From Phytophthora colocasiae (Eukaryota > Oomycota > Peronosporomycetes > Peronosporales > Peronosporaceae), in assembly GCA_018806915.1 (NCBI GenBank), contig JAGKQI010000069.1, forward strand, positions 992,001 through 1,056,000: a stretch of DNA of 64,000 nucleotides, written 5' to 3'. Positions 31,604 through 43,000 of this stretch are shown here, piece by piece. Every line of letters starts with the position of its first letter. Within the stretch, counting starts at the first letter, position 1. The notes under the pieces were generated by a model. It had not been told where the DNA came from and did not search any database. It was given only the letters and a program-made list of their open reading frames with translations. The position numbers and the translations under genes are program-made.

Positions 31604-31939
31604 CTCCATACTTTTTTCTCTCTTTCCGAGCTTTGAGTGCGCTTTTTCCTCAACCAGTAATTCACCAAAACGTGCACGTGCGTCGATCGATATGTAAACT
31701 AATCAAAAAAATAGTCCGCCCACAACGCGAGCTACTGTTGATCCTTCCTCGACGCTGGGGTTTTGTCCGAGAGCTTTCAAAAGGCAGACAAGAATGAACG
31801 CCACGACAATGGACTGACCCAATCACAACTCCCAGTAACCTTCAACAGTGAGTCCAAACTTCACTAGAGTTCGAAGCATTCAACCAACAGCAATACACGC
31901 GCACAGCACCACAAGTCTTACGTGAAACCAACCATGTAG
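31604..31939. other. Gap between the two PDR parts
   Basis: No gene is supported here. If the C-terminal third is inverted, this should be the original 3' flank of the transporter, read backwards. Confidence 0.4.
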
Positions 31940-32990
31940 TTAACGCCTCTGGCTGTTAATGAACCGGAGCGCAAGTAGGGCAAGTACACGGAAGAGGACG
32001 ATGAAGCCCAAAACGACGCAAAAATTCGTCCAGATCTCGTCATGCTTCATACCAAATACATCCTCTGTGAACTCTTTTACAGTGACATTCCCAGTTGTCA
32101 CCGGCGCGTTCACGAGTGGTTGGCAGCTTAACTCCGAGCGCAAACCACTCCACTGGTCCATTGTTTCGTTGTAAACAGGATCTTCCGGACAATCCGCAAA
32201 CACCAACGCACCGAGAATCGCGAGCGAAAAACGCTGAGGGGTAATCGTGTACAACCAGTGGTAGCCAGACGGGATGAGGTTTGCAGGAGGACTGAAACCC
32301 ATGAAGAGGAAGAATATGGAGTTCACCAACACACCAATGATTGCAGCTACCTCCTCGCTTGGAAGCGCGTAGACAAACATTTGCCCCATGTACGTGAGCA
32401 TCAGGATGAGAAACGATGTGTTGATCCAGTACAGTAGGAACGTCCCAAAGCCCGTGAATTGCACCAGCGGGAAGAAAATCGCAGTAAAGACGAAGGTGCT
32501 GCCGAAGACGTAGGGGATCTCCACAATTGAAGAGCCCACAAAGTACCAAAACGCGTTGTACGTCTGTGTTGCTCGCTCCCGATAGAATGCAGGTCGATCA
32601 GCGGACGATACAGACAGCACACACTGGAAGGATATCATTCCGTTGAATAGTGTAGCCATGAAGATCATCCCCATACCAGAATTCAGACCTTGATACGTCT
32701 TGTAGTCTGCTTCTCGAAACGTAACGCCAAAGAGTAAAGCTAAGAAGATTGCCATCCCCACGCGAGTGAGGTTGTAAGTCGGTGATCGCCAATACATATC
32801 CAGGAACCGTTTGGAGAGGAAACGAAACTGAGTGAGTGGCGAAGCAGCGCGTTTCTTGGTGAACAGCATTTCAGGAGCTCCATCAGATGGAACACCAACT
32901 CCTTCTTGATTCAGCATTTCATCCAACTGATTGTAGTGTGCGCTAGCGTCGAAGATGGCTACAAAATCTAGATCGGTTGGGACGTACCGT
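31940..32990 (-). pseudogene. PDR transporter C-terminal membrane domain, inverted relative to the rest
   Basis: The minus-strand frame begins near 32990 with TDLDFVAIFDASAHYNQLDEML. This linker normally follows the NPATWML region after NBD2. It continues from 32926 as the second membrane domain of a PDR transporter: FRFLSKRFLDMYWRSPTYNLTR, PAFYRERATQTYNAFWY, then helices to RFINSQRR and a stop at 31940. It has no ABC domain of its own and no promoter-proximal part. It complements the plus-strand piece almost without overlap; only about 20-30 residues (GYNPATWMLE region) are missing. It is therefore best read as the same gene split by an inversion, though a separate truncated paralogue is possible. 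Confidence 0.8.
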
Positions 32991-33695
32991 CAATTTTCAT
33001 GACGTGGCGCTGGATACTTTTTATTGAATTCAAGGCACGGAATCAAAAGTGAAGTGATTAACTGGCGAGTGGACAACTCGTTGCACTACAAGTAGTCTTT
33101 TGCTTGTCTAGATTGACGCTTGAGCAACCCATAGTTGAGGAGCTGTTCCAGGTGAACATCTTTGACGGATTAAAGCCAAGTTGTCGGATCGATAGTGTAA
33201 TTATTCAATTCTGCTCGAATGAATCCTGACCAGAATGGCCATAGAGCAGGGTTACCAGTAGTAACCTACCACAGAACAGATTCTGTTCAACAGAAGAAGC
33301 AACAATGCGTACCGGTGGTACGGGTAGTATATCATGACCAGATGCGTAACGTAATCGTGCTCACGAGACCGTGTCCCGTCATCGACAGGATAATTCTGTG
33401 CCACGTAATACACTGACTTCTGCTCACCTCCAAGTGACTTAGTCCAGAATTTGCGTCGGCAACCGATGGCCTCGGATCCTCCCTAACAGCTACTGAAGTA
33501 TACTTAAGCCGAGGTCACCAGCACGGCGGCCCAGCACGTGTACAGCCAAGGCGGCTTTCATGCCACCGGTGTGTGGGATAACGACACAGACACGTTACTA
33601 GTGAACTGCGCCAGGTCTTCGCAGCAACAGAACCAGTTGTGGGAGGTCAAACGCACTCATACCCCGGCTTCATCTGGATTCTCTTGGCGAATAAT
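32991..33695. other. Intergenic region left of the second bZIP gene
   Basis: About 700 bases contain the right inversion boundary (near 33000) and the upstream region of the bZIP gene. No open frame with recognisable domains is seen. Confidence 0.4.
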
Positions 33696-35389
33696 ATGCA
33701 GAAATACGGCGAATTGATCAAAAAGATCGTCTTGAGGAGGGATCGTCATCGAGAACAGTGTCGTTTGAACTAGAGGTGGCGACGTTACTTTTTTTAACGC
33801 CAAGTACCGTCAAATCTTTCACACCTAGCCTGTGTCAGGAGTTAGTTGGTTAACGAGGAATAACACGCTCCAATACGGACCGCTCATTGGTCTCGACAGC
33901 GGCCAATCACAAACGTAACCTCTCAATAAATGGCAAAGCCACATTTAAGTCACACTGGAATTCCACAACGAAGAGTCGGAGTGAGGCTTTACTTTATGTA
34001 GCAGGCTACCATAAGCTACAGGTTTGCTACGACGCGTAGACAAAGGTGTTGTTGTGCTTGTCTGCATCGATATTCCTCCAACTGATCCGGCCAGTCGCGC
34101 AAGCTTCATCGTTGCAGCAGCAAGAATGACGTACAATTGACTCGTGAGCAGTGCCTTGGGTGGGGTGTGCACCTTGAGCAAAGAAGCGACCAGCTCCATT
34201 CCTCTGGTTGAGTCGTTCCTAACTGCGACGCAAATTTCGTTCGCTGCAAGTTGCCTAGCTCAAATACCGCTGCAAGTAGTTCAAACACTTTTGCGGTCGG
34301 AATGTTGATACCAATGGTTCATTGGTCGTTGTGGTATCGCACAAGTGGATGCTGAAGCGCTCGTTCTTCCTCAGGTACTCGTAGTCGTGAGGTGTCTGCA
34401 ACTGCAGCTCACGGGCACTATTCTAGTACTTCTCAAGGCTCAGGTTGCCTTCTAGAGACTTGCCTTCACGTTGCCACAGGATGGAGCGAACCTGATCTAA
34501 TTCGTGATGTTGGACACCACGAAGCACCGCAAACAAATTTGATGTTTTTACAATAAATAGTCAAAAAGGTTACGATAAATACAAATATGACCCCGTGTTA
34601 TCTTTTTCTAACTTGACTAACTTAACACTGTTAACGTTACTTTCGTGTTATCGAGATAACACTAACGTCGCCACCTCTAGTTTGAACCAGGCTCGCTACA
34701 GAAAGAGGCAACAGAAGTACTTGGCCGACCTCGAGGCTGAAATTGAGCACCTTCGAGAGGAGATCCAGGCGCTGAAGAAACAACGACGAATGGCCTCTTT
34801 CCGCGTCCAAACGAAGGGGAGCATCTGGGACGTCGCACTCGAGTTTTTCCGCCTCTTTCGATACGGCTACATTGCGCCACCGATCTTTTCGGGGAATGAG
34901 ATAACGCGCCAGTCTCACGTACAGCTCGAGTTCTTACAAGCGACGATGTCGATAGATGTCATAGATGACGGCGTGTCTGGAGTTGATGCGCACCTGGAGA
35001 ACTAGAGACCCTTTTCACTCTACCATGGCGACGTCCAACTGCATCTCGAGCGCTTGGACAAAGGTCCTGCGAACTCGATCGTTGCCTCTACGAAGACTGG
35101 CATCACCATCACAGAGAATACTCTGCGCAACTTGTACCCGCACCTGCTTGTCAACGGTGGCAAGTGGTCCCCACTTGCTTATCGTCTTCTCGACCAGCGA
35201 ATTGAAATGGATGGCTTCATCCGCTTCGTTTGGGATCCTTCCTGTGGTCGCATCACGAGCCTACAGACCACCATGTGCCTACTGACTCCGATACTTCATC
35301 TCGTCGGAAGCGTCGATAACGTTGCACGTGTTTTTGATGGAGCGTTTACATGTATTACCCCCGATGGAAAACTGTGCCAGTTTGAATAG
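33696..35389 (+). pseudogene. Oomycete bZIP transcription factor pseudogene 2, interrupted by a hAT-like element
   Basis: The 5' part (33696-33770) reads from ATG through KKIVLRRDRHREQCRLN, the start of the bZIP basic region. The 909-bp element 33771-34679 and one copy of its 8-bp duplication then intervene. The frame continues exactly in phase at 34688 with QARYRKRQQKYLADLEAEIEHLREEIQALKK (basic region and zipper), the family block IWDVALEFFRLFRYGY, and the C-terminal part TITENTLRNLYPHLL...SVDNVARVFD to the stop at 35387-35389. One in-frame TAG at 35003-35005 also breaks it; the flanking residues continue in phase, so it is a single nonsense codon. The true start may be upstream of 33696. 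Confidence 0.8.
33771..34679. mobile_element. Non-autonomous hAT-like DNA transposon, 909 bp, inside the bZIP basic region
   Basis: The ends are TAGAGGTGGCGACGTTA and its inverse, TAACGTCGCCACCTCTA. Eight-base direct repeats GTTTGAAC flank it at 33763-33770 and 34680-34687. Length of duplication and TAGAGGTGGC-type ends fit the hAT superfamily. No transposase is recognisable: the longest internal frames are 60-84 codons on the minus strand (33945-34288) and match no domain I know. Removing it with one duplication copy restores the host frame. Confidence 0.9.
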
Positions 35390-35726
35390 TTTGTTACTCA
35401 ATCAACTTGGTACTCAACGAAAGGCCACTACGGTCGTCAAACAACTTTAGTCAGATGCTTCCCCTTTCGCTCGTTTTGGGATGCACCAATTTTGAAGCAA
35501 GCTCACCTGATTGCTGACAGCGTGAAAAACGATTGAAGTACTTGTATGCATTCCCCCAAGCTTCATTTTTCACAATTATAGCCTGCATTCAATAAACACT
35601 GCCAGTTTGTCTCTCGGAAGACGCTAACCCGATTGGATTTTAAATAACCGTCATGCAAGGGTAGGCAATGTTCCGCAGCTTTTGTGCTAAGCTTAGAAGA
35701 TACGTAGCATTTCAATCCAATCGACT
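35390..35726. other. Flank between bZIP pseudogene 2 and the LINE
   Basis: About 340 bases without a gene. It includes an AT-rich stretch at 35570-35600 that could be the bZIP 3' end. Confidence 0.4.
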
Positions 35727-35742
35727 CGCTTTAAGTTGGGGG
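35727..35742. repeat. LINE target-site duplication, left copy
   Basis: The 16 bases CGCTTTAAGTTGGGGG recur exactly at 45110-45125. The bases on either side differ. Confidence 0.85.
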
Positions 35743-35930
35743 CACTTCCGAATTTGCGACCGGTCGTTCACTTCGATCTGCCGCACAAGAACAAATCAGT
35801 GGTGCGTGGGAGTGCATCACCTAGCAGTATTGAGATCAGCTTTCCAGCGACTCTTCAACGACTCGACCTTGATTGACTATACGATCCTCTATTTGAAGCA
35901 TTGCGATCTTCCTGAAAGTCGTAACGCAAC

Positions 35931-36777
35931 ATGGGGGCTAGTGGAGATCCTCCTGATCCAGGTGCGCTGAAAAGCGCTTCTGAAGCTGCTTTAGCAGAGA
36001 ACCCTCCAAGAGATAAGTCCGGTAAACAAGGAAATACAACCGAAGAGATGAAGGTTGCGAAAAGCGATTTGGGGGGAACCAGAGCAGACGAAGAAAATCA
36101 ACGCTCAGTCTACGACGAAGTCGAAGATGTGTGGGAGACAAAGCATAGTTCCCTGTCATTTGAAGCTGTGTATGAAAATTGCTGGAGTGTAGAACACAAG
36201 ACGCGTGGGAACAAGAGTACCACGAAGAGGGACTGGTGCAGAACATGTTTTCCAGTGTGTTTTTACAGCAAAGAAGACAGAGTTGCCTGAGGAAAAAGCA
36301 CACTATCCCAATCTTGAGAATGAGGAGATCATGCAACTGCTGCGACTGTTTGATACGCTGGTTAGTCAACACGATGGTACGATCCAACAATGGCAACGGA
36401 TGCTTCGGGATATTGCAGTATCGGTCTACAATAGCAGAAGTACTTTGTTGGATATTATTCAGTTGAAGGAAAGTAACCTCAAAGTGCAGCGCGCCCAAAC
36501 TGAGAATCCCTGGTCGCACAATCCGCTCCTGAGCCCAACCCCAGCGGATACGGACGATCCTATGGAAGAAAAGCCGTCTACCATTGTCCAGTTCAAAACG
36601 GATGTATATTCATCTGAAGAGATCGCAACTATGCGGAGAGAGTTCGAAACCCCCTACGACTTTCCAACGGAACTAAGAGCACCTACAGAAGTGGAGGAAC
36701 GTATTGTACAGGGAATGCTAGAAGGCACTATACTCGCGCAGTCATTACCACAGTTTCTGCTGAAGCGAACCGGATAA
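35931..36777 (+). pseudogene. LINE 5' ORF, frameshifted, function unknown
   Basis: An ATG at 35931 opens a frame beginning GASGDPPDPGALKSASEAAL. Homologous coding seems to switch frame near 36190-36240, to WEQEYHEEGLVQNMF and then to EEKAHYPNLENEEIMQLLRLFDTLVSQHD, continuing to the TAA at 36775-36777. The last 150 residues are acidic with helical stretches and no domain I recognise. The stop lies four bases before the ATG of the next ORF (36782). Confidence 0.5.
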
Positions 36778-36781
36778 TACT

Positions 36782-37831
36782 ATGTTGAGGCTAATCCAGA
36801 ACACCATACATGCTCAAGTGGAGGGTGAGCTGTTGTTCCGTCTACCAAACCAATTCCCGGTGTATGCAGACTTCCAAACCCGTGAAAGGCTGTGCAATGC
36901 CATGCTACAGGGCGCAAAACGCAGAGACTTTGATTTAGGAGAGCTCACGCAAATGCTGGGAGAGACTAAACAGGTATGCTATAACGCTCAACAGCACTCA
37001 GTACACCTGATTTTCTGGACTCGAGAAGCAGCTAATAAATGGGCAAGGGTTTATAAATCGGTGCCATTTCGTAGCAGACGATTCTTGCTCACTAACGCAC
37101 ACCCGGACGATATACTGGAGGATGGGTCAGTGGAGGAACAAGCTGCAAGGGTGTGGAGTCGCCAAGTGGGTCGAGATGGATTGACGAACGAACGTCAACA
37201 TGATCGCTACAAAGTGAAGCTTCTCAATGTTTCGCGATTTCTGGACGAAGCTGGGTTGGACGCCTGCATAAGGTCCAACTTCACCGAAGAAATTACGCCA
37301 TTTCAAGAGCCAAAATGGGGAAGACAGACGTTCCAAACAGGAGCTTGGGAGATTTACTTCAAGTCTCCGGCTTGCCCAGCGTTTCTGGATGGAATTCGCT
37401 TTATCAATTGGGTTGGAACTAAAATATTAGTCCATCACGCAGGAAATAACCCAGCACCACCCTGCTATAACTGTGGAAGGCCTGGTCACACTGTTGCGCA
37501 ATGTAGAGCATCATCTGATCACTGGAAAGCAGAAAGTAGCTGCCTGACAGTGACAGCAACGGAGCTTAAGCTACTGAAAAAAGGAAAATCCACAGTAACC
37601 AGCTTTGAAGAGCTTCAGCATATGTGGAAGGCATTACAAGAGCGGAAAATGGAGAACGAGGGGCAGCAGGTGCTCAGGAAACGCAGGAGTATTCTCAGAA
37701 GGAGCGAGACACTGCCGAGGAGAAGAAATCGACGCAGGACGAACAACAAGGAGAGGGATCGAAATGGTTTATGCCAAAGTCACAAGGGCGACGAGGCAAA
37801 GCAACAAAACCGTTTGTACGTGATTATATGA
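36782..37831 (+). CDS. LINE ORF1-type protein: RRM-like region and CCHC zinc knuckle
   Basis: This intact 349-residue frame starts at ATG 36782. Residues about 45-110 (YNAQQHSVHLIFWTREAANKW) and 135-215 (YKVKLLNVSRFLDEAGLD...WEIYFKSPACPAFL) look like RRM-like beta-alpha folds. A zinc knuckle, CYNCGRPGHTVAQC, follows at about 229-242. The C-terminal 60 residues are arginine rich. This is the layout of a nucleic-acid-binding LINE ORF1 protein. Its 3' end overlaps the OTU frame by about 220 bases. Confidence 0.7.
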   Translation: MLRLIQNTIHAQVEGELLFRLPNQFPVYADFQTRERLCNAMLQGAKRRDFDLGELTQMLGETKQVCYNAQQHSVHLIFWTREAANKWARVYKSVPFRSRRFLLTNAHPDDILEDGSVEEQAARVWSRQVGRDGLTNERQHDRYKVKLLNVSRFLDEAGLDACIRSNFTEEITPFQEPKWGRQTFQTGAWEIYFKSPACPAFLDGIRFINWVGTKILVHHAGNNPAPPCYNCGRPGHTVAQCRASSDHWKAESSCLTVTATELKLLKKGKSTVTSFEELQHMWKALQERKMENEGQQVLRKRRSILRRSETLPRRRNRRRTNNKERDRNGLCQSHKGDEAKQQNRLYVII

Positions 37832-40080
37832 AAACAAATGCAGAAAACCCAGAAACAAATGTATCAGAGAACCAGGAAGATATCGATTTAGTTAGTGAGG
37901 ATGGATCACAGATGGAATCTGCAGAGGAGGACAAGGCGAGCTCGACAGAACCGAGAAACATCAGACGTCCCCAAGCACTCTCACGACAGCAGAGACTAAT
38001 CATGGAGGCGCTAGCTCGACGGGACCAACAGCCAAACTGGGAGCTAACGAGATGTCTTCAAGAGTTGGACATTGAGAGCCTAGATCTCTCCACGGAGTCG
38101 GGGCAGAGAGTAATAGACGCTTGTGGTCTATTCCCCACTATGACACCAGCAACTGGAAACTGCCAGTATTTCGCGATTGCAATGGCCTTGCTATCTGAAA
38201 CTTTCAGGACGTCTGAAGGAACCGCGGCAATCGAGAGTATTACTGCGAAATTGAAAAAGGGTATGGTGATGGCATTATCCCATGGGTATGGAGAAGAGTA
38301 TCCCCATGAGAATCGAAAGGCGCTCCTACAGAGGTGGGTAGATCAAGCAGCTGAATTGACAGTGGACGAATCCAAGAGGATGTTGATGGAACAGGTAGAG
38401 GATATCTGTTCAACTAGCTCAAAACGTACATCTTTCCTAGCGAAAACACTTTGGGGATCCGAGCTAACCTTATGGCTTACGTGTAAACTCCTGAAACGAC
38501 CCATTTACGTTATTGTAGCACGGGATGGTCTACAATGTCCCAGTTTTCAAGTGTTTGAACCACTCAAGCGAACAACCGCAGAATTCGAGATTGAAACAGC
38601 AGGGGAATTCAACATCGAGCCGAAAGAATGGTTAAAGCGTTTACAGCATCAGTGTAAACATCCGACAGTCACCCAGCACCTTCCAATTGTTCTCCAATAC
38701 GGAACACAGCATTACTCCTGGCTAAAATTTGGACAGGAAGAAAACGTACAAATGGAGGATAACGTGGAAACACTTCCAATAGCGTTGAGTGAGGGGAGTG
38801 AAAAGAAGAAGCGTTCGTTGGCGGATATGGCAGAAGGGTTGCAGAAGTGTACAACAGGAGGATCTATCTCAGGAGAAATCGAGCAGAATGAGGTAGCCTC
38901 AATGGAATCGCTTTCTAGAAACATGACTGAGCAGCTTGAGAAAGCTATAAATCAACAAGGACTCACGACTCAAGATCGCCAAGAGCTCCAAAGTATTATC
39001 GAGAGTGGAGGACCCCGGAAGGAAGACCAACTGGAGATTTCAAAACTGGGAGCTGCAAGGTTATCCCCAGCGGTACAAAACCTTCTGATCGGACTGGACT
39101 GGGACGACCGTCCTCAAGTAGAATTCATGGAGTTCATGGCTGCAACAAAAGTTGAAACGCTGAAAATGTGGCAGCAGAATCTGCTTGACGAGGACATGGC
39201 AAGTGACGCTTCTCCGAACAACAGTGATGTAGAAATGGATGAAACGAAGAGATTCAAGCAATCTTCGAGGATTACAAAGGAGAACTGTCCACAAGAACCG
39301 GATCCTCCGGACGATATACCTGTTGCAGACTATCGAAGACGGTTTGCTCTTCACAGGATATCTACAAGTGAAAGGCGTCGAGAGGAACACATTCAAAGGG
39401 AGCACTGGAATGGTCTAGCGGGGGAATGGAAAACCTTCAGCAGCTTAATTTTTCCAGCACTACCAGCAGACTCACCAGTGTGGAGAAATGCAGTGAAAGC
39501 ACACCCATTCAAGTTGTTGCACAGTTTACAAACAGTCGATTCCCCGGAATTTGTGCTGCGATCTGTAAATGCGAGTATTCTACAAGAATGGACCCGAAAA
39601 ATCCGGATCGACTGCCTACACCATGGACTGGTCACATTGCGTGACTTGCAGGGAGATGATTCCAGCAAAGATCAGTTGAACGAGACTATTAACTATTTGG
39701 TGGCTGAAAGAGATGAAATGGTCAACGATTCGTACATCCACGGACGGGACTTATGGGCCCAGCTTCGACAGTACAAACCTGAAAGAGTGGGGCTGCTTAA
39801 ACTCTGCAAGAGAGCACAGGCAGGTCAACTAGCGAGGCTAATAGTTGCAGCATATTCTTATGCACCTGAACTGGCAGTGATGAACGGACAGCAGCTACCT
39901 CAAGGAAGAATTGACGGTCCCTCCTTGGTGAAACGATTACTCCACGCTTTTAAGGAACATGACGAACTCAAGAAAGTTTGGTACAGGGCTGATCCAGACG
40001 GTAACTTGGCGGCGTTTGAGTCGACGATTGCTACATTGTCTCTAAATCTGCAGGAGCAGGTTGAGACAATGGAGGAATAG
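37609..40080 (+). CDS. LINE ORF with OTU-like cysteine protease domain
   Basis: The frame is open from 37609 to the TAG at 40078-40080, about 820 codons. The first in-frame ATG is at 37771; translation by frameshift from the overlapping upstream ORF is also possible. Numbering from codon 37624, the OTU domain is at about 165-370. FPTMTPATGNCQYFAIAMALL has the catalytic Cys180. LWGSELTLWLTCKLLKRPIYVI is the conserved middle segment. LQYGTQHYSWLKF has the catalytic His363. The usual Asp of D-G-N-C is Thr here. The remaining 450 residues are helical and unassigned. OTU enzymes remove ubiquitin-like modifiers; in a retroelement this could protect element proteins (inference). Confidence 0.75.
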   Translation, partial: RASAYVEGITRAENGERGAAGAQETQEYSQKERDTAEEKKSTQDEQQGEGSKWFMPKSQGRRGKATKPFVRDYMKTNAENPETNVSENQEDIDLVSEDGSQMESAEEDKASSTEPRNIRRPQALSRQQRLIMEALARRDQQPNWELTRCLQELDIESLDLSTESGQRVIDACGLFPTMTPATGNCQYFAIAMALLSETFRTSEGTAAIESITAKLKKGMVMALSHGYGEEYPHENRKALLQRWVDQAAELTVDESKRMLMEQVEDICSTSSKRTSFLAKTLWGSELTLWLTCKLLKRPIYVIVARDGLQCPSFQVFEPLKRTTAEFEIETAGEFNIEPKEWLKRLQHQCKHPTVTQHLPIVLQYGTQHYSWLKFGQEENVQMEDNVETLPIALSEGSEKKKRSLADMAEGLQKCTTGGSISGEIEQNEVASMESLSRNMTEQLEKAINQQGLTTQDRQELQSIIESGGPRKEDQLEISKLGAARLSPAVQNLLIGLDWDDRPQVEFMEFMAATKVETLKMWQQNLLDEDMASDASPNNSDVEMDETKRFKQSSRITKENCPQEPDPPDDIPVADYRRRFALHRISTSERRREEHIQREHWNGLAGEWKTFSSLIFPALPADSPVWRNAVKAHPFKLLHSLQTVDSPEFVLRSVNASILQEWTRKIRIDCLHHGLVTLRDLQGDDSSKDQLNETINYLVAERDEMVNDSYIHGRDLWAQLRQYKPERVGLLKLCKRAQAGQLARLIVAAYSYAPELAVMNGQQLPQGRIDGPSLVKRLLHAFKEHDELKKVWYRADPDGNLAAFESTIATLSLNLQEQVETMEE

Positions 40081-40082
40081 GT

Positions 40083-43000
40083 ATGGTAAGTCAGCCAACA
40101 GAAGATGAAATCACGGACTTTCCAGACCTGTATGCAGACCTGTACAATATTGCAGGACTATTTTACAGTTCGGACCGTGAAAAACGAAAACGGAACACGA
40201 CAAGCACGGATATACAATTGGTTTCGCAGAATTTACAAGGATTTACAGAAAAACGAAGAGAAAAATGGTTTCGAGGATGGAAACAGCACGTCAAAGTTTC
40301 CCCGGCGGAGATTATATTTGTTCAAGATACACATTTAACAACAGCAGTAGAAGTTGAGAAGATGACTGAATTATGGCATCATGTATGGGGCGTTTGCAGT
40401 CCAAAGACACCACTAAGTTACTGGACTACGACGACAACGAGATCGGGAGGGGTGGGAATTCTATTTCACCCCAAAATGGCGGGAAAAATTACACCATGGA
40501 AGAAACAGAGTTGGACTGATAGACGGATTGCTGTTGAATTTGAAGGCTGGAGATTAATTAACATTTACGCGCCACCGGACAGAAACAAGAGGAAAACCTT
40601 CTTTGATAAACTTTGCGGTTGGATGGAGGGAGACCAAATTACGATATTAGGCGGTGATTTTAATGCAGTTCTGTACCCGCGTCAGGACAGGTTGATCAAT
40701 GGCAAGCCAAGTCAAGCACCATGTGAAAGTTTGGAGCTTCTCCGAATTATTGACGACTATGAATTACTGGATGCTACAACGCTAACAACCCACGTTGATG
40801 AAGATAGTATACCGGACCCACTGACATATTATACTTTTTGGAGAAAACGCTCGGCGAGCAGACTCGATCGGTTCTATGTTAGCAGCAAAATTGCAGATAC
40901 GACCCAATGGGTTGAAGCACGAGATCCAGTTTGCTACTCTGACCACCAGGAACTCCGACTTTGGCTAGCTAACAAATCCGCTCCTATTCAGAAGACTAAG
41001 AGGAAGGCACGGTACCCAATTTACACTTCCCGACCGGAGTGGGTACGCACTCATATAAAAAAACGGATTAAGAGATTGGTGACACAATTTGAGCAGAAGA
41101 GTTGTCCGACAAAAGCTTGGGATGAGTTAGCCAAGCAACTCTCGGATGTGATTAGGGATGTCACGCGGATTCATCGAGAGCGTCTAACCTACCATTATGG
41201 TCGGCTTGAAGTTGAAAGGCGAGCTTCAGCTAGGACAAGATCGGATCTACAGCGCGTAACCTATGAAGAACGAGTTTCATGGAGTAATAAAAGTTTTGGA
41301 GACATATTACAACCGTCGGCAGCAAATTTGAAGCACTTCTACAAAAAGAATGCGAACTGGCAAAGGGACCAACGAATTTCATCTATCCAGCCATCAGCAG
41401 GGCACTTTTATCCAGACTCAATGCCAACAGCAGAGAGGATGGCGAGTGAATGGAACAACGTATTAGGGTCTACGCATGCCACTGTGGCGTCAGCAGATCT
41501 GCCAAATGCTCTGAAATTATTTCATGAAGTTCCAGTAGAAAATCAATTATATCCCGATGAGCAACAGGAAATAATATGCCCCATCAAAGAGGAGGAGATC
41601 TTACAAGCAATTGATCAGCTTCCCGCGACAAAACAGGGGGGTCTTCATGTTTATCCCATGATTTTTTCAAGGACTTTAAAGAAGAATTAGTCGGATGTTT
41701 GGTGGAGGTATATCGAGCTATTCAAAATGGAGATCCAGTACCACCATCTTTCTTGGATGCAGTGATAATTCCTCTCCGAAAAAGGGGATTCTTCTAACGC
41801 AATGGACTACAGGCCTATATCATTACTCAATACCGCATACAAGATTTTAGGGAGGATTTACGCGAATCGTATCCATAAGGTACTTCCACGATTGATAAGT
41901 GCTGGACAACAAGGGTTTGTTCGTGGGAGACTAATGACGAGAAGTGTGACTATGGTGCAAGCTCTCTTGACAACCCAGATGAAGAATCTTGATGTGGACT
42001 GGATGGACTCTCCTGCAATACTCTGCTTGGATCTAAGGAAAGCATATGATACTTTGAGCAGGGATTTTATGGCAGCGGCACTAGCCCAGTACGGATTTCC
42101 TCAACAATTTCTTGATGTAATTCATAGCTTACACAATGGCACTAGAGCTAGCTATCTCGTGAATGGTGAAGAATCGACAAAATGGGCGGTGGAATCTGGA
42201 ATACGGCAAGGATGTCCATTGGCACCTTTGCTGTTTGTACTAGCAGTCGACTTTCTTGGCAGAGCTATTGAAGCGCATCCTGATATTACTGGACTGGAAA
42301 TACTGGGTCGGAAGGGCTTCGCCATAGTTTTAACGGGTTTGTCGATGATAGCACTGTTTTCTTGGAATCAACACGACAACTTAAACCGCTGAATCAAATT
42401 TTGAAACGGTTTGGGAACTGTCCGGTTTACATGTGGAGCCGAGTAAAAGTGTAGTCATCCCTCTCAACAAGGCTTGGAACCAGCACAGATGTCATGGGTA
42501 CCCGGTACTTGGAGATGAAGAGTCAACTAGAATACTTGGATATCATTTCGGGACATCGGATACTATTGAATTAAATTGGGAAATACGAATTCAAAACATT
42601 AAACGACGGCTTCAAGTAGCAACACAAGTCGCAAATTCGGTCAAGCAGAGAGTTATACTATTCAATACGGTGGTGTTGCCAGCCATTCTGTTCACGGGAC
42701 AGCATATACCAATAACGCCAAAGGCATTAAGGCAACTGCAACAGCTTCAGAAGAGATTTGTTTGGCGAGGAACGACGAGGGACGTTAGAACCAAGCACAA
42801 GATACCACCAGGATTAATTTTTGCACCTGAAGATCAGGGAGGACTTGGACTACAGGATATCGAGCTTGCTCTACAATGCACAAGAATGAATCAAGCAGAA
42901 AATTGGATGCAGTGTGTACCCGACCGCTACACCGCGGCATGGCATCACCTTGCCCACCCAAAACAAAACTATACACCCGATTGCTGTATATTTACGCCAA

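Noticed and set aside
28591..32990. Two independent convergent PDR genes
   Set aside because: The minus-strand piece has no nucleotide-binding domain and the plus-strand piece lacks just that last membrane domain; one split gene is simpler, though paralogy is not excluded.
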